64,000 nt of DNA from Acinetobacter celticus (GTDB lineage: Bacteria; Pseudomonadota; Gammaproteobacteria; Pseudomonadales; Moraxellaceae): assembly GCF_001707755.1 (NCBI RefSeq), contig NZ_MBDL01000010.1, positions 390,951-454,950 of the forward strand, read 5' to 3'. Of the stretch, positions 9,434 to 19,766 are shown in pieces; the stretch's first letter is position 1; each line of letters begins with the position of its first letter. Below the pieces are notes generated by a model. The model was given only the letters and a program-made list of their open reading frames with translations, ran no database searches and was not told the DNA's origin. A program made the position numbers and the translations under genes.

Positions 9434-9958
9434 TTATTCTAATTTTTCTTTACCAATCGCTTTTTCCAGTAATTTTAGTTGTTTTTTTTGTTCACGTCGC
9501 AGTTTAAAAAAAGCACTTAGCTGTTGGGAACATTGCTCCTGCAAACAGCCTAGCTCAAATTCGAAGGTATGATTGTAATAACCACTTTGTAGGAGTTGTC
9601 TGGCACTCACTAATGAACCTGCTTTCGGTTCAACCGCACCAAAAACCACACGCTTAATTCGTGCATGAATTAACGCCCCAACACACATTGTGCAAGGTTC
9701 TAAGGTGACATACAGTGTAGCATCATCAGGAAGACGGTAATTTTCTAAGACTTGACAAGCTTGACGGATGGCTTGTACTTCAGCATGTGCAGTCGGGTCG
9801 TTTAAGCTAATCGGAGCATTAAATCCTGCACCAATTATCTGATTATTACTGACAATAATAGCACCAACAGGAATCTCCCCTATCAATGCAGCCGATGCAG
9901 CTTGCTCGTAAGCCTGCTGCATCCAATATTCATCACTAAATGGTATTTCTACAGTCAT
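9434..9958 (-). CDS. tadA: tRNA-specific adenosine deaminase
   Basis: A 174-residue zinc deaminase that converts A34 to inosine in tRNA-Arg(ACG), needed to read CGN codons. The catalytic motif HAE is at residues 58-60 and the second zinc motif PCTMC has C89 and C92. GEIPVGAIIV and the C-terminal FFKLRREQKK are family hallmarks. Length fits TadA. It follows the hydratase-family gene with a 15-base gap on the same strand, probably in one transcript with ung. Confidence 0.95.
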   Translation of the reverse strand: MTVEIPFSDEYWMQQAYEQAASAALIGEIPVGAIIVSNNQIIGAGFNAPISLNDPTAHAEVQAIRQACQVLENYRLPDDATLYVTLEPCTMCVGALIHARIKRVVFGAVEPKAGSLVSARQLLQSGYYNHTFEFELGCLQEQCSQQLSAFFKLRREQKKQLKLLEKAIGKEKLE

Positions 9959-9973
9959 GTATTCACAATAAAG

Positions 9974-11098
9974 TTAATCAATAATACCGTATTGTTTTAA
10001 CAATACATTCCAACTGTCAATATTGGTCACTGGCGGATCATTAGCCAAAATACCTTTTAAAGAAAGATCTGTACCAATTTTCCATTCAGGAGATAAATCT
10101 TTATCGACCAAACGCGCACGCACGCCTTCGACAAAATCTGCATGACGGATTTTCCAGTTTGAAATTTGCGTTTCGAGTTCAAAAACTTCATTCCAAGAAT
10201 GAACTTTTTTGCCCCACTGCCACAATAACCATGTCAGCGCTGCTGTTGCTGGCGAGCCTTTTTGCAAATTTTCACTCGCTTGACGCAACCAATCACTACG
10301 TGCATCACTTAAGCCAATAATTGATTCGTAATCTTGCTCAAAGTTAACACCGCGACAAACACTTTGAATAACATCTAAAGAGTTTTGCAACGGGCCAGGC
10401 CCTACTGGGCGGTGCATACTGTTAAGAGTGTCATCAATTGCGCGGAAATCTCCCGCAGGATAATGTTCCCAATCAATATTAATGACTTTACTTAACACGG
10501 TATCACGCTGTGCATCACAAATATGCGTTGCCCAACCAATACCATAAGCACCTGCCGCGGTCATAATTGAACCGGTCAACCCAGTAAATAAGCCAATTGC
10601 GCCACGGTCGGCCAAAAAGCGCGTTGCCCCAACATCAGGATATAAACCAATATTAATTTCTGGCATGGCCAAACGTGAATATGGGGTCACCAAACGAAAT
10701 GGCGCAGCCATAAACAAACCAAGACCACCGCCCATCACATAACCTTCGCCCCACACTAATACTGGTTTTGCATAGTTATGTAGCAATAAGTCGAGTGCAT
10801 ATTCTTGTTCAAAAAATTTATTGGCTGTTTCAACTTCATCATTAATGACCAGTTGGCGTAGTTTACGAACGTCGCCACCTGCACAAAATGCTTTTGGTGT
10901 TGTCGAATCTAGCCAAATGGCTTTTACACTGTCATCGGCATGAAAGTCTAGAAAGACCTCTAAAAGCGCAGTAACAATAGATTCATCCAGTGCATGTAAA
11001 GATTTTGGACGGTTCAGGCGAACAATGCGCCAACCATTTTTTGCTTCTTCTACAATCAAATCAGGATGATAGTGTTTAGAAATAGGAGAGTTTGTCAT
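9974..11098 (-). CDS. Enoyl-CoA hydratase/isomerase family, 3-hydroxyisobutyryl-CoA hydrolase type
   Basis: A 374-residue crotonase-fold protein. The oxyanion-hole motifs [11 protein letters not shown] and [15 protein letters not shown] and the active-site segment [14 protein letters not shown] match 3-hydroxyisobutyryl-CoA hydrolases (valine catabolism), as does the length, which exceeds that of plain enoyl-CoA hydratases. The ATG at 11098 overlaps the ung stop as ATGA, implying coupled translation; a TTG at 11113 is a weaker alternative. The neighbours (ung, tadA) are unrelated, so the assignment to valine breakdown rests on sequence alone. Confidence 0.8.
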   Translation of the reverse strand: MTNSPISKHYHPDLIVEEAKNGWRIVRLNRPKSLHALDESIVTALLEVFLDFHADDSVKAIWLDSTTPKAFCAGGDVRKLRQLVINDEVETANKFFEQEYALDLLLHNYAKPVLVWGEGYVMGGGLGLFMAAPFRLVTPYSRLAMPEINIGLYPDVGATRFLADRGAIGLFTGLTGSIMTAAGAYGIGWATHICDAQRDTVLSKVINIDWEHYPAGDFRAIDDTLNSMHRPVGPGPLQNSLDVIQSVCRGVNFEQDYESIIGLSDARSDWLRQASENLQKGSPATAALTWLLWQWGKKVHSWNEVFELETQISNWKIRHADFVEGVRARLVDKDLSPEWKIGTDLSLKGILANDPPVTNIDSWNVLLKQYGIID

Positions 11099-11808
11099 GC
11101 GTCCAGCTGCCAATCTATAGGCTCAATGCCATGTTGTTTAAGATAATTATTCGATTTTGAAAATGCCTTACAACCAAAAAAACCGCCACGGTTTGCGGCC
11201 AATGGTGAAGGATGTGCCGCTTTTAGCACCAAGTGCTTGGTTTCATCAATCCGCTTCCCTTTGCGCTGGGCATATGCCCCCCAAAGGATAAAGACAATAT
11301 GCTGGCACTGCTCACTTAATACATCAATAACATGATCTGTGAAATCTTCCCAGCCTTGTTTTTGATGTGAAGTCGGTTGTCCTGCTTCCACAGTTAAAAC
11401 TGCATTTAACAGCAATACACCTTGTTCAGCCCAGTGTGTTAAATTTCCATGTTTAGGAATTTCAACACCTAGATCGCTTTTTAACTCGTGAAAAATATTA
11501 CGCAAAGATGGTGGTATTGCAACCCCCTTCTGCACTGAAAAACTTAAACCATGGGCTTGATTCGGCCCATGGTAAGGGTCTTGCCCTAAAATAACCACTT
11601 TTACATTGGCTATAGGTGTCGTGTTTAATGCATTAAAGATTAATGAACTTGGCGGATAAATCACTTTATTAGCGTTTTTTTCCTGAACAAGAAAGTCTTT
11701 TAATTGATCCATTTTTGGGCTAAGTAAAAAATCACTTAAACCATATTTCCAACTTGCATCTAACTGAACTTTTTCAAGTTGAGTCAGTTGCTGTTCCGTT
11801 AAAGACAT
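11095..11808 (-). CDS. ung: Uracil-DNA glycosylase
   Basis: A 237-residue family 1 UDG that removes uracil from DNA in base-excision repair. The water-activating loop GQDPYHG is at residues 75-81 (catalytic D77), and the minor-groove Leu loop region [14 protein letters not shown] is near the C-terminus. Length is standard. It overlaps the downstream hydratase-family gene by four bases. The start ATG follows AAGCAAG, a weak ribosome-binding site. Confidence 0.96.
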   Translation of the reverse strand: MSLTEQQLTQLEKVQLDASWKYGLSDFLLSPKMDQLKDFLVQEKNANKVIYPPSSLIFNALNTTPIANVKVVILGQDPYHGPNQAHGLSFSVQKGVAIPPSLRNIFHELKSDLGVEIPKHGNLTHWAEQGVLLLNAVLTVEAGQPTSHQKQGWEDFTDHVIDVLSEQCQHIVFILWGAYAQRKGKRIDETKHLVLKAAHPSPLAANRGGFFGCKAFSKSNNYLKQHGIEPIDWQLDA

Positions 11809-11853
11809 ACTTGCTTCCTAATTCCTTTTCTAGCTTAAAATTTCAATGCCACA

Positions 11854-12450
11854 TTAAAGTTTAACTTGTAAATCTACGCTTGGATTTTGAAATTTCAATC
11901 CTTGCTTCAATTTTTCAAACATTTCAGGGTCTGTCCATTCAGAAACAACTTGTTCTGAGAATTCAATTTGGGTTAAATCTAAAAGCCCCATTTGCACATT
12001 TTCAATATCTTCTGCAAAGCTTTGTGCATAGCCTGTGTCAGTTTCATGCACAATAACAGAATAAACTTCGACATCACCTTCGCCATTTTGTGTTTCAGTC
12101 GATGTCAACACTTGCTGTGCCAAATAAAAAAAGATGCGTGAAAACTGTTCTGCTGAAGGAGAGACAGGTAACGATACCCAGCGCGCACTAAATGTTTTGC
12201 AAGCCTGAATATATTCAGCATTATCTTGCTGCCAAAAACATATTGCATGATCAAAACTATCAAACAAGTCTTTAATGACGCCTTTGAGCAACCCAAAATC
12301 GTATACCATTTGACCGTGATCTAATTTTGAAGCTTTCAGCAATAACTCAACTTTATAGCTGTGCCCATGAATCGAACGCTTACAGCGATCCGACGTGCAA
12401 TTACGCACAATATGAGCATTTTCAAACTTAAATAACTTACGAATTAACAT
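11854..12450 (-). CDS. queD: 6-carboxytetrahydropterin synthase (QueD/PTPS) family protein
   Basis: A 198-residue member of the 6-pyruvoyl-tetrahydropterin synthase family; QueD makes 6-carboxy-tetrahydropterin in queuosine/preQ0 synthesis. Counting from the chosen ATG, zinc-ligand candidates are H13, H28 and H30 (the HGH motif), with the catalytic-type cysteine C23. The protein is longer than E. coli QueD (about 120 residues) because of an insertion and an acidic C-terminal tail. A TTG at 12468 would extend it by six residues; the ATG is preferred. queG is also in this window, far downstream. The exact pterin reaction is inferred from family. Confidence 0.75.
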   Translation of the reverse strand: MLIRKLFKFENAHIVRNCTSDRCKRSIHGHSYKVELLLKASKLDHGQMVYDFGLLKGVIKDLFDSFDHAICFWQQDNAEYIQACKTFSARWVSLPVSPSAEQFSRIFFYLAQQVLTSTETQNGEGDVEVYSVIVHETDTGYAQSFAEDIENVQMGLLDLTQIEFSEQVVSEWTDPEMFEKLKQGLKFQNPSVDLQVKL

Positions 12451-12573
12451 ATGCGGTAATTCAATCAAAATCAGTGAATTTGTCCAGATTATAAAGCAAA
12501 ACTAAAACCTTGAGCATTAATTTTACAGTTCAACCTCATTAATAAAACTCATCACCCTAAATGATGCCATATT

Positions 12574-13548
12574 TTAAAAAGGTGCCATACTTCTATATGC
12601 CACATAAATAGCCTGATCTTTTCTGACCAACTCTGAACTGAATTGACGTTTTCTACCGTTTAACTCTATTTCTATTTGTGCTTTAAAATAATTTGACTGC
12701 ACACCTAACAAATTATTTACGGCATTTTTTGTATCTGTAGCAACACTTGAAAAGGGTTCTTTTTCCCAGAGCTCTGATACATTTTTAAAATGTTCTAATG
12801 ACGCTTGTTGTTGTTCTTGTAATTGCTGTACCGCATGTACATCTAATTTTTCATCTAGGCTTGCCAATAAAAAAGCGGGAGCTGTATTTATATTTACCGT
12901 TGTTTCATGGCTTGGCAATGCACTGATATAGGGAAGAATAAGTTGATACTTCTCTTCTTCAAAACCGCGTACCAATTTTAATTCATTAATATTATGAAAT
13001 TTCGCATTGGCTGGCATAGGTGAATTCTGTAGCCCTCGATAATAACTTGCTTCCGCCCCCATCGAACCAGCAACCTCATCATTTTCATCTTGCCAATCAA
13101 TCACAGCTTCACTTAACTGTGCAGGTAAACCCGCCCGTACTAATAATTTTTCAAACCATTTTTTGGCATTTTCGTTCACATTACCATCAGCATCGAGCAA
13201 ACTATTTAAATTAAATTTTCCAGATTCATCTTGTAACACACCAGAAACATAACCATCATCTACCGGAAAGGCGGGCATTGGCTTGGCCCAATTTTCCTGT
13301 AAATGATCGACTGCACCTGCATTTTCCGCATCATCTTTTAATAATGCTGAAAAAAATGTTTCTGCACTTTTTGCATATAACAATGATTGATTTTGACGCA
13401 TTAAATATGCAGTACTTTCAGCTGTATTTGCTTGATGTTTGGCGATACTGGCTACCAAAATAGTGGCCAATGCAACCATCATCAAAATGGTTAACAACGC
13501 GATCCCTTTTTGTTGCCGACCGACACCCAACGCCATAATCTCTGTCAT
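12574..13548 (-). CDS. gspK: Type II secretion minor pseudopilin GspK
   Basis: A 324-residue pseudopilin thought to cap the T2SS pseudopilus tip with GspI and GspJ. The prepilin site is KG/IALLTILMMVALATI (residues about 14-29); position +5 is Thr rather than Glu, as is normal for GspK. The large periplasmic domain includes SEAVIDWQDENDEV, the GspK-type metal-binding region. The start ATG overlaps the gspJ stop as ATGA. It ends the gspH-I-J-K set; the core T2SS genes are not in this window. Confidence 0.92.
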   Translation of the reverse strand: MTEIMALGVGRQQKGIALLTILMMVALATILVASIAKHQANTAESTAYLMRQNQSLLYAKSAETFFSALLKDDAENAGAVDHLQENWAKPMPAFPVDDGYVSGVLQDESGKFNLNSLLDADGNVNENAKKWFEKLLVRAGLPAQLSEAVIDWQDENDEVAGSMGAEASYYRGLQNSPMPANAKFHNINELKLVRGFEEEKYQLILPYISALPSHETTVNINTAPAFLLASLDEKLDVHAVQQLQEQQQASLEHFKNVSELWEKEPFSSVATDTKNAVNNLLGVQSNYFKAQIEIELNGRKRQFSSELVRKDQAIYVAYRSMAPF

Positions 13549-14174
13549 GGAGTTTTATCCTCCGGCAACAGAAAATCTGTATTTAAAAGACTAAACAACC
13601 ATTCATACTCATTATTATTCACACGAAGGTTCATCTTCAAACCACGTGGTAACCGTTGCATTTCACTCAACTTGGTCAAATCCACACTCGCGTCTGGCCA
13701 GCTTTTAAGTTCATTCGGATTTAATACAACAATTTCAAACTGCTCTACATCTGTAAGTAACACACTCGGATTTGGCTGATCTTGACCCGTCTGATTTAAA
13801 TTACTGTATTTTAAGCGATATAATTTTTTTTCATCGGCCTTATATTGATATTCAATACGCTCATCTGGCGCAATACCTTGATTTAAAGGATCCGTCACGC
13901 CAGTTTTACTAAAACTAAAACGTCCATTTTGCAACAATAATGCGGACTCAACATCACCATTAATATTGGCAGTCAAAGGAACCGTTTGCACCATATCTCT
14001 TAAAATTTGCTGATACGCATCTTGCAATTGAGACAGTCGTACTTCATGCATGCCGTTACGTTCTTTCACTTTTGAAATATAGTCAAAAACCTTCCAACCT
14101 AAAGCAGAAAGAACTGCAAAAATTGCAATTGCAACCAATAACTCAACCAAGGTAAAACCACGACGAGCGCTCAT
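13545..14174 (-). CDS. gspJ: Type II secretion minor pseudopilin GspJ
   Basis: A 209-residue minor pseudopilin. The prepilin peptidase site RRG/FTLVELLVAIAIFAVLSA is at residues 5-22, with Glu at +5, followed by a membrane/coiled-coil helix and a beta-rich periplasmic domain. It forms the tip complex with GspI and GspK in the T2SS. It overlaps gspI upstream and gspK downstream, both as ATGA, indicating a translationally coupled operon. Confidence 0.92.
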   Translation of the reverse strand: MSARRGFTLVELLVAIAIFAVLSALGWKVFDYISKVKERNGMHEVRLSQLQDAYQQILRDMVQTVPLTANINGDVESALLLQNGRFSFSKTGVTDPLNQGIAPDERIEYQYKADEKKLYRLKYSNLNQTGQDQPNPSVLLTDVEQFEIVVLNPNELKSWPDASVDLTKLSEMQRLPRGLKMNLRVNNNEYEWLFSLLNTDFLLPEDKTP

Positions 14175-14614
14175 AAACTTGCCACTTTGGCATTAAAGAA
14201 CGTTAAATGAGTGATGCCTGCTTCAACTTTACCTGTTTCAGTATTCATTAAGCTGACCTGTACTTCTATCCGCTGTACATTTGGGCTAATTGTTGCTTGC
14301 GCAGACTTATCAATTTGCCACGTTTCCCCTTGCTGGGTGAGTTGCTTAGAAGCCGTTCCCGTCATCCATTCACGGTTAATTTCCATGGTAGATATTTCAT
14401 TCAACGCAACAAATTGCGCTTTGGTTCTTAAAACGGCATTCGCAGTGGCTTGTGTATATTGCATAGCAACATTGGTCAATGCCATGGCTGCAGTTGCAAA
14501 GATTGCCAACGCGACCATCACTTCTAATAAAGTAAAACCTGAACAAGCAGGTACAAAGCGTGGTTTTACCGCCATACAAGACAAAAAATTATGCGCTACG
14601 TCTTCAGATTTCAT
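14171..14614 (-). CDS. gspI: Type II secretion minor pseudopilin GspI
   Basis: A 147-residue minor pseudopilin with the processing site CSG/FTLLEVMVALAIFATA and Glu at +5. The leader before the site is about 26 residues if translation starts at the ATG at 14614, longer than usual; the internal ATG at 14575 would give a 13-residue leader. The first overlaps gspH by 11 bases, the second leaves a gap; I cannot decide between them. The short periplasmic domain (ISTMEINREWMTG, NVQRIEVQVSL) fits GspI. Confidence 0.9.
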   Translation of the reverse strand: MKSEDVAHNFLSCMAVKPRFVPACSGFTLLEVMVALAIFATAAMALTNVAMQYTQATANAVLRTKAQFVALNEISTMEINREWMTGTASKQLTQQGETWQIDKSAQATISPNVQRIEVQVSLMNTETGKVEAGITHLTFFNAKVASL

Positions 14615-15164
14615 TTATTTTACCTAAATGGTCAATTTCAATTTCATTTCCCACAGGACGTTCTTCAAAATAAAATTGGATACGAACGGGTTTCACTTCA
14701 CCATTGCCTAACCAAATAAGTTTTGGCGCATTTGCATTGAGTAATTCACTATTACTGGCACGTGCATAGCGCTGTTCTAAGGGCTGAATACGAAATGAAA
14801 CTTGATCGGATAAAATTCGAGTGGAAAAATCTTTATAGTTTTGCCAACGACTGTTTGAATTATTATTTTGCTGTAAAAGTGTTTCATTTTTTTGATGGAT
14901 TTGATATTCCACTACATTATATTGAAAACCAGCAACATCTGTCGCAACTTGTGAATGAAGTGCCAAAATTCGTGCTTGATCATTGGATTCACGCAAAAGT
15001 TTTTGCACATCCATCATAAATACTTCCCGAGCTTGCATCGCTTTACGCTGATCCGTCCCATTCATATTCATAAGCACCAAAGACGCCATTACCCCCATAA
15101 TGACAATCACCACCATCAATTCGACTAGGGTGAAACCTTGAACTGATGATGATGTCTTTTTCAT
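14604..15164 (-). CDS. gspH: Type II secretion minor pseudopilin GspH
   Basis: A 186-residue pseudopilin with processing site VQG/FTLVELMVVIVIMGVMASL (residues 9-28) and Glu at +5. It is the first gene of the gspH-I-J-K group and lies 9 bases after a TetR-type gene on the same strand. GspH links the tip complex to the major pseudopilus. FimT-type minor pilins have similar N-termini, but the following gspI, gspJ and gspK make GspH the better call. Confidence 0.88.
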   Translation of the reverse strand: MKKTSSSVQGFTLVELMVVIVIMGVMASLVLMNMNGTDQRKAMQAREVFMMDVQKLLRESNDQARILALHSQVATDVAGFQYNVVEYQIHQKNETLLQQNNNSNSRWQNYKDFSTRILSDQVSFRIQPLEQRYARASNSELLNANAPKLIWLGNGEVKPVRIQFYFEERPVGNEIEIDHLGKINEI

Positions 15165-15173
15165 ACGTTGCCT

Positions 15174-15788
15174 TTAAGCAAATTGGTTTACTGTATTAAC
15201 CTGCTTAGGCAATGCTAAAGCTTGGTCAATATAAGCAATTCTTAAGGTGTCCCTTGAACCCAAATAACGTTGATAGAAACTTGAGTTTAGAATTGCGGCT
15301 GCACCATGGGTCAGTGCCCAAATTGAACCAAGGTAATCTCGAACCGACATTGCACTATCAATTGATGCTAAATAACTTTCCGTCATACGAATAATTAAAC
15401 GCAAACGCTGTTTACGTATTTGATAAAGCTCACTAAACAACAACTGAATGCCTGCACCTGTAGTCGCAAGGCGCTCTTCAATTTGATGAAATAGCACGGT
15501 GCGTTCAGGATGATGTAAATGATGCAACATAAAGAAAGCTAAATGCTCAGGAAATTGCTTTTCTGTATCTTTAATCATTTCCAACAACATGCGCTCATTA
15601 CGAATAATCAGCAACATATATAGTTCATCTTTACTTTGAAAATGTTTGTAGAGTGTCCCCTTTGCTAAATCAAGCTCCGCAGCCAGCGCATCAAGCGTCA
15701 TGCCCGATTCACCATTTTCTAAAAGAAGCTGCTCAGCAACTTGAAAAATCAATGCTTCTCTTGCTCGAAACTGAGCCTGACGATCCAT
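15174..15788 (-). CDS. TetR/AcrR-family transcriptional regulator
   Basis: A 204-residue one-component repressor. The N-terminal helix-turn-helix at about residues 10-55 (MTLDALAAELDLAKGTLYKHF) is textbook TetR_N, followed by an all-helical ligand domain whose ligand is unknown. The ATG at 15788 has GGGTGA just upstream; a GTG two codons earlier is possible. It sits between tatD and gspH, and a TetR gene near tatD-pilZ-holB also occurs in Pseudomonas as I recall. The target genes cannot be read from sequence. Confidence 0.88.
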   Translation of the reverse strand: MDRQAQFRAREALIFQVAEQLLLENGESGMTLDALAAELDLAKGTLYKHFQSKDELYMLLIIRNERMLLEMIKDTEKQFPEHLAFFMLHHLHHPERTVLFHQIEERLATTGAGIQLLFSELYQIRKQRLRLIIRMTESYLASIDSAMSVRDYLGSIWALTHGAAAILNSSFYQRYLGSRDTLRIAYIDQALALPKQVNTVNQFA

Positions 15789-15832
15789 CTTCACCCGATA
15801 CTCTCTTCTACGCTGATATCAATTCAAACTGA

Positions 15833-16606
15833 TTATTTTAAATTAAGGAGGTTTTCAAAGTTTTGTTGCGTAATGAAAGCCATCTCTTCAAGTGACTTAT
15901 CATATACATCACTTAAAGCTTTGGCTACATAAGGCACGTATTTTGGTTCATTCGACTTTCCTCGATAAGGCATCGGTGCCAAATAAGGACTGTCGGTTTC
16001 AATAAGTACCCGATCTAAAGGCACTTGCTTGGCTACATCTCGTAAATCTTGTGCATTTTTAAACGAGACAATACCCGAAAATGAAACATAGTAGCCACAA
16101 TCCAATACGGCTTTTGCAGTTTCCCAGTCTTCAGTAAAGCAATGCAAAATACCATGTGTAGATTTTTCCGCTCGGATAATATCGACCGTGTCATGCTTTG
16201 CGGCACGTGTATGCACAACCACTGGTTTTTTGACACTTTGCGATGCGTGAATATGACGCGCAAAGCATTCTTTTTGCTCTTTTATAAAGTCTGTACTGTG
16301 AAAATAATCGAGGCCTGTTTCGCCCAATGCCCAAACTCTTTCAGGTTGCGCCAGTTCAATTAAATAATCTGTAGTTGCACGCGCCATTGTGACTGGGTCT
16401 TCGCAGGGATGGACACCAACCGAATAGCCCACATCTGCATGGCGAGACGCAATTTCAGCCAGTTGAATATGATCATCTAAATCGACCGAGATACTCATAA
16501 ATCGAGAAACACCCGCTTCGCGAGCCTGTGCCAATGCCAAATCTAAATTTCCTCCGTAAGGATTAAGATCGAGCAAGGTTAAATGACAATGAGTATCTGT
16601 AAACAC
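15833..16606 (-). CDS. tatD: TatD-family metal-dependent hydrolase (DNase)
   Basis: A 257-residue TIM-barrel metallohydrolase. Metal ligands are visible in DTHCHLTLLD at the N-terminus, GETGLDYF in the middle, VVHTRAA and ILHCFTE, and the C-terminal ETDSPYLAPMPYRG. TatD proteins have 3'-5' exonuclease/deoxyribonuclease activity linked to DNA repair. A GTG start at 16606 with AGG upstream places the first metal motif right at the N-terminus, as expected. The order holB-pilZ-tatD matches Pseudomonas. Confidence 0.92.
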   Translation of the reverse strand: MFTDTHCHLTLLDLNPYGGNLDLALAQAREAGVSRFMSISVDLDDHIQLAEIASRHADVGYSVGVHPCEDPVTMARATTDYLIELAQPERVWALGETGLDYFHSTDFIKEQKECFARHIHASQSVKKPVVVHTRAAKHDTVDIIRAEKSTHGILHCFTEDWETAKAVLDCGYYVSFSGIVSFKNAQDLRDVAKQVPLDRVLIETDSPYLAPMPYRGKSNEPKYVPYVAKALSDVYDKSLEEMAFITQQNFENLLNLK

Positions 16607-16637
16607 AATAAGTACCTATGTTGAGTAAGATGTAGCT

Positions 16638-16979
16638 CTACATAGTGTAACTTCTACGCCCTTCAGTTTTAAGCCCTGCAAGCAAACGTTCTGCTTCAGA
16701 TTTAAAATAAATACCTTTTTCGCCAGCAAGCTGAATGCCAAAACCTTGAGGTTTAGTGCCATTTTGTTTTTGAGAAATCCAAATGACTTTTCCAGTCAAT
16801 GGGATTTTCTGTGTTTGCTCAGGCAAAGCAGCCAGTACAAAAACTTCATCGCCCATTTTAACTGCCTGTTTTGACGGCACAAAAAGACCACCACCCACAA
16901 CATAAGGCATATAACTGGCAAATAGGGTTTCCACATCTGGAATATTGGTCTGAATCATTCCGCCCATACGTGGTTGCAT
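16638..16979 (-). CDS. pilZ: PilZ-domain protein (type IV pilus type)
   Basis: A 113-residue protein of the PilZ family, required for type IV pilus assembly in Pseudomonas. Visible features are MIQTNIPDVETLFASYMP, VFVLAALPEQ, GKVIWISQKQN and GFGIQLAGEKG. The strict c-di-GMP motif (RxxxR...DxSxxG) is not evident, which agrees with the orthodox PilZ protein not binding c-di-GMP by that motif. AGGGGAA lies ahead of the ATG at 16979. It is downstream of holB with a 13-base gap. Confidence 0.88.
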   Translation of the reverse strand: MQPRMGGMIQTNIPDVETLFASYMPYVVGGGLFVPSKQAVKMGDEVFVLAALPEQTQKIPLTGKVIWISQKQNGTKPQGFGIQLAGEKGIYFKSEAERLLAGLKTEGRRSYTM

Positions 16980-16992
16980 TTTGTTCCCCTTT

Positions 16993-17976
16993 TTAAATAT
17001 TCATCAACTTAATACAGAGCTGATCTACGACTAAGTTTGCTTGTACGTTTTGTTCAATAAATTTTTTGGATTGCTGTAATTCGGTATAAATCGCAAATAA
17101 TGACTCTAAATTATACTGATCAGGCAGATCACTAAAGTTTAAATCTATATTTTTAATGGCTTGATTGAGCTTGACACAAATTAAATCAGACAACAAGTAT
17201 TCAAACATTTGACTAAAATCACTAAAGCTTAAGGCTTTATTCCACTTCGTCGCAATTGCCATGGGCATATTTTTCTGTTTGACCAATTTTTGCCAATCAT
17301 TCACAAAATCTTGTCGTAAGTTTATCCATTCGCTTCGTGCCAACTCTATAGCTTGTAGTGGCATTTGATTGGATAAATTCATTAACAATTGTTGCATCTG
17401 TAAATCTGCATCTGGCAAGTTTTGCTGTAAATACACTTCTGCTTGCTCTGCACTAATACGATCTAAAGCAAAATGCTGTAAACGACTTCGAATGGTTGCA
17501 GGCAATTTCAAATAATGCTCTGCCAATAAGATGATCACAGTACGATCACCCGGCTCTTCTAACGTTTTAAGCAACGCATTTGCAGAAGCTGTATTTAATG
17601 CTTCGGCAGGTTCAATAACCACGACGCGCCAACCATCTACTGTTTGTTGAACAAACGGTTGTAAGTCTCGAATTTTATCAATTTTAATTTTGGCATTTTG
17701 TTTTTTATTATCTTCATCTGTAGTGATATGCACATAATTTGGATGCGTATCCGATTTTAACCATTGGCAACTTCCACACTCACCACACGGTTGATTTTTC
17801 AACTGTCGGTTTTGACATAAAATCCATGTCAAAAAATATTGCGCAAAAGCATCTTTTCCACAGCCTTTTTTGCCATAAAACAGCAAGCCATGGCCCATTT
17901 TTGGAAAACGTCCCGTTAAGGCATCCCAGACATTTTTTTGCCATGGGTACACTTGTGCAATAACATCATTTGACAT
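16993..17976 (-). CDS. holB: DNA polymerase III subunit delta'
   Basis: A 327-residue clamp-loader subunit. A Walker-A-like GKKGCGKDAF lies near the N-terminus, a zinc-type cluster follows (C-x8-C-x2-C-x2-C in CQNRQLKNQPCGECGSC), then LLKTLEEPGDRT and the IRSRLQ segment where many delta' proteins have SRC. The ATG at 17976 has AAGGA eight bases upstream; an ATG three codons earlier abuts that sequence and could not use it. It is 12 bases after kdsB's stop and leads into pilZ-tatD. Confidence 0.9.
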   Translation of the reverse strand: MSNDVIAQVYPWQKNVWDALTGRFPKMGHGLLFYGKKGCGKDAFAQYFLTWILCQNRQLKNQPCGECGSCQWLKSDTHPNYVHITTDEDNKKQNAKIKIDKIRDLQPFVQQTVDGWRVVVIEPAEALNTASANALLKTLEEPGDRTVIILLAEHYLKLPATIRSRLQHFALDRISAEQAEVYLQQNLPDADLQMQQLLMNLSNQMPLQAIELARSEWINLRQDFVNDWQKLVKQKNMPMAIATKWNKALSFSDFSQMFEYLLSDLICVKLNQAIKNIDLNFSDLPDQYNLESLFAIYTELQQSKKFIEQNVQANLVVDQLCIKLMNI

Positions 17977-17988
17977 AGATGCCATCCT

Positions 17989-18750
17989 TTATTCGAAGCA
18001 AGAAACATCCATTTGATTCAAACGGTCTAAATCTTCCTGTGTATCTACACCTGGTGGTAAATTCGCTTCCGCAACTGCAATGGCAATACGATGACCATTT
18101 TCAAGTACACGAAGTTGCTCTAAGCTTTCTAGTTTTTCCAACACACCCATATCCCAAGTCACGTATTCCTGTAACAATTTGACACGATAGGCATATAAAC
18201 CCAAATGACGATATGCTTGTTGATGCAAAACTGGTTCTGCTTGCTTTACACCGTCACGGTCATAGGGAATAGTCGCACGGCTAAAATACAAAGCCTGTTG
18301 ATGCTTGGACATCACCACTTTTACAATGCTGTCACGCTTAAATTCATCAAGGCTATGAATTGGCTCACATAAAGTTGACATCGATGACGTAGGCTGATCT
18401 TGAAGAAGTTTCGCGACTTGCTTGACCAATTGTGCAGGTAATAATGGTTCATCGCCTTGTACATTGACAATAATATCGTCTGCATTCCAACCTTTAATAC
18501 GTGCAACTTCACTCAAACGATCCGTACCCGATGGATGATCAGCTGATGTTAAGACAACATCCACACCTTCTGCACGACAGACCGATGCAATCCGTTCATC
18601 ATCAGTAGCCACACAAAGATCATCAAAACCTTCAACTTTTTTGGCTTGATCCACAACCCGTAAAATCATTGGACGGCCATGAATTTCTAGCAAGGGTTTG
18701 CCCGGTAAACGGGAACTAGAAAAACGTGCAGGAATAACAATATGTTTCAT
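17989..18750 (-). CDS. kdsB: 3-deoxy-manno-octulosonate cytidylyltransferase
   Basis: A 253-residue enzyme activating Kdo with CTP to CMP-Kdo for LPS or LOS inner core synthesis. The signature [13 protein letters not shown] is at residues 7-19 and [12 protein letters not shown] at about residues 95-106; PYDRDGVKQ follows in the middle. Length is standard. Its ATG overlaps the lpxK stop as ATGA, so it is translated with lpxK and msbA in an envelope-lipid operon. Confidence 0.96.
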   Translation of the reverse strand: MKHIVIPARFSSSRLPGKPLLEIHGRPMILRVVDQAKKVEGFDDLCVATDDERIASVCRAEGVDVVLTSADHPSGTDRLSEVARIKGWNADDIIVNVQGDEPLLPAQLVKQVAKLLQDQPTSSMSTLCEPIHSLDEFKRDSIVKVVMSKHQQALYFSRATIPYDRDGVKQAEPVLHQQAYRHLGLYAYRVKLLQEYVTWDMGVLEKLESLEQLRVLENGHRIAIAVAEANLPPGVDTQEDLDRLNQMDVSCFE

Positions 18751-19766
18751 TCAAATGAGCCTTGGTTAAATTTAATACCCAACTGTTCAAGTTGTAACTT
18801 CAAAGTTTCATAACAAGCTTGTGACAGCACAGCATCTACAGGCACCACCCAAATTTCGCGTTTGAAATGCGGATTTTTCTTTAGTAGCGGTAGAATTTTT
18901 ACTGCATCTTTTTCTGTGGTAATAATCGGATTACTGTCTTCGAACTGTAAATCATCAAGCTCATATTCATGATGATCTGGAAATTCATGGCCTTGGAATT
19001 GCTGAAGACCCATTTTTTCTAAAGTTTGATAAAAGCGCTGAGGGAATCCAATACCTGAAACAGCATAGAAACAAGCTTCCAAATTAAATGGCTGATTCAA
19101 CTGACCATTCAGCAAATAAGGTTCCGATGCTTCCAAATGCATATTCAGTGGCAATTGAGGGGCCGTTGCATGTTCAATCACTGTACTATTTTTCAATCTG
19201 CATTTGGGTTCTCTTAAATAACCTTCAGGTAGTATTTTTTCATTACCTAAACCACGATTATTGTCTAAGACAATCCATTCCAGCTGACGCTCAAGCGCCC
19301 AATGTTGCAGGCCGTCGTCACAAATAATCAGATCTAATGCGTGTTTTGACAATAAAAGTTCGATACTTTTTTGTCGGTTTGAACCAACCGCCATCGGTAC
19401 GCCTGTAGACTGCACAATCAACATGGGCTCATCACCCACAACGTGCGCTTCTGCGTCTAAACCCACATAAGCAGGAAATGGCCCTTTTCCACCATAACCA
19501 CGACTAATAACACCCAATCTAATTTTATGATTCTGTAAGTACTTTACCAAATGAATCAATAATGGGGTTTTTCCGCTACCACCCACTGTGATATTACCAA
19601 TCACCATGACAGGCACTGGCGCAGTATAGCTTTGCTTCAAACCTGTTTTATATAAGTTTTTATTGAGTAAAAATCCACCACGGTAAAGCCATGACAAAGG
19701 TCTAAGCACAATGAGCCATTTCGCCTGTTTATTCCAAGCATCCTGAATAAATTGTGCAACAGACAT
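18747..19766 (-). CDS. lpxK: Tetraacyldisaccharide 4'-kinase
   Basis: A 339-residue inner-membrane-associated kinase that adds the 4'-phosphate to the lipid A precursor. The Walker [14 protein letters not shown] is at about residues 61-73, and [19 protein letters not shown] and [10 protein letters not shown] are family motifs. It starts immediately after the msbA stop with no gap and overlaps kdsB, a tight operon whose products act in successive steps of lipid A/LOS biogenesis. Confidence 0.95.
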   Translation of the reverse strand: MSVAQFIQDAWNKQAKWLIVLRPLSWLYRGGFLLNKNLYKTGLKQSYTAPVPVMVIGNITVGGSGKTPLLIHLVKYLQNHKIRLGVISRGYGGKGPFPAYVGLDAEAHVVGDEPMLIVQSTGVPMAVGSNRQKSIELLLSKHALDLIICDDGLQHWALERQLEWIVLDNNRGLGNEKILPEGYLREPKCRLKNSTVIEHATAPQLPLNMHLEASEPYLLNGQLNQPFNLEACFYAVSGIGFPQRFYQTLEKMGLQQFQGHEFPDHHEYELDDLQFEDSNPIITTEKDAVKILPLLKKNPHFKREIWVVPVDAVLSQACYETLKLQLEQLGIKFNQGSFE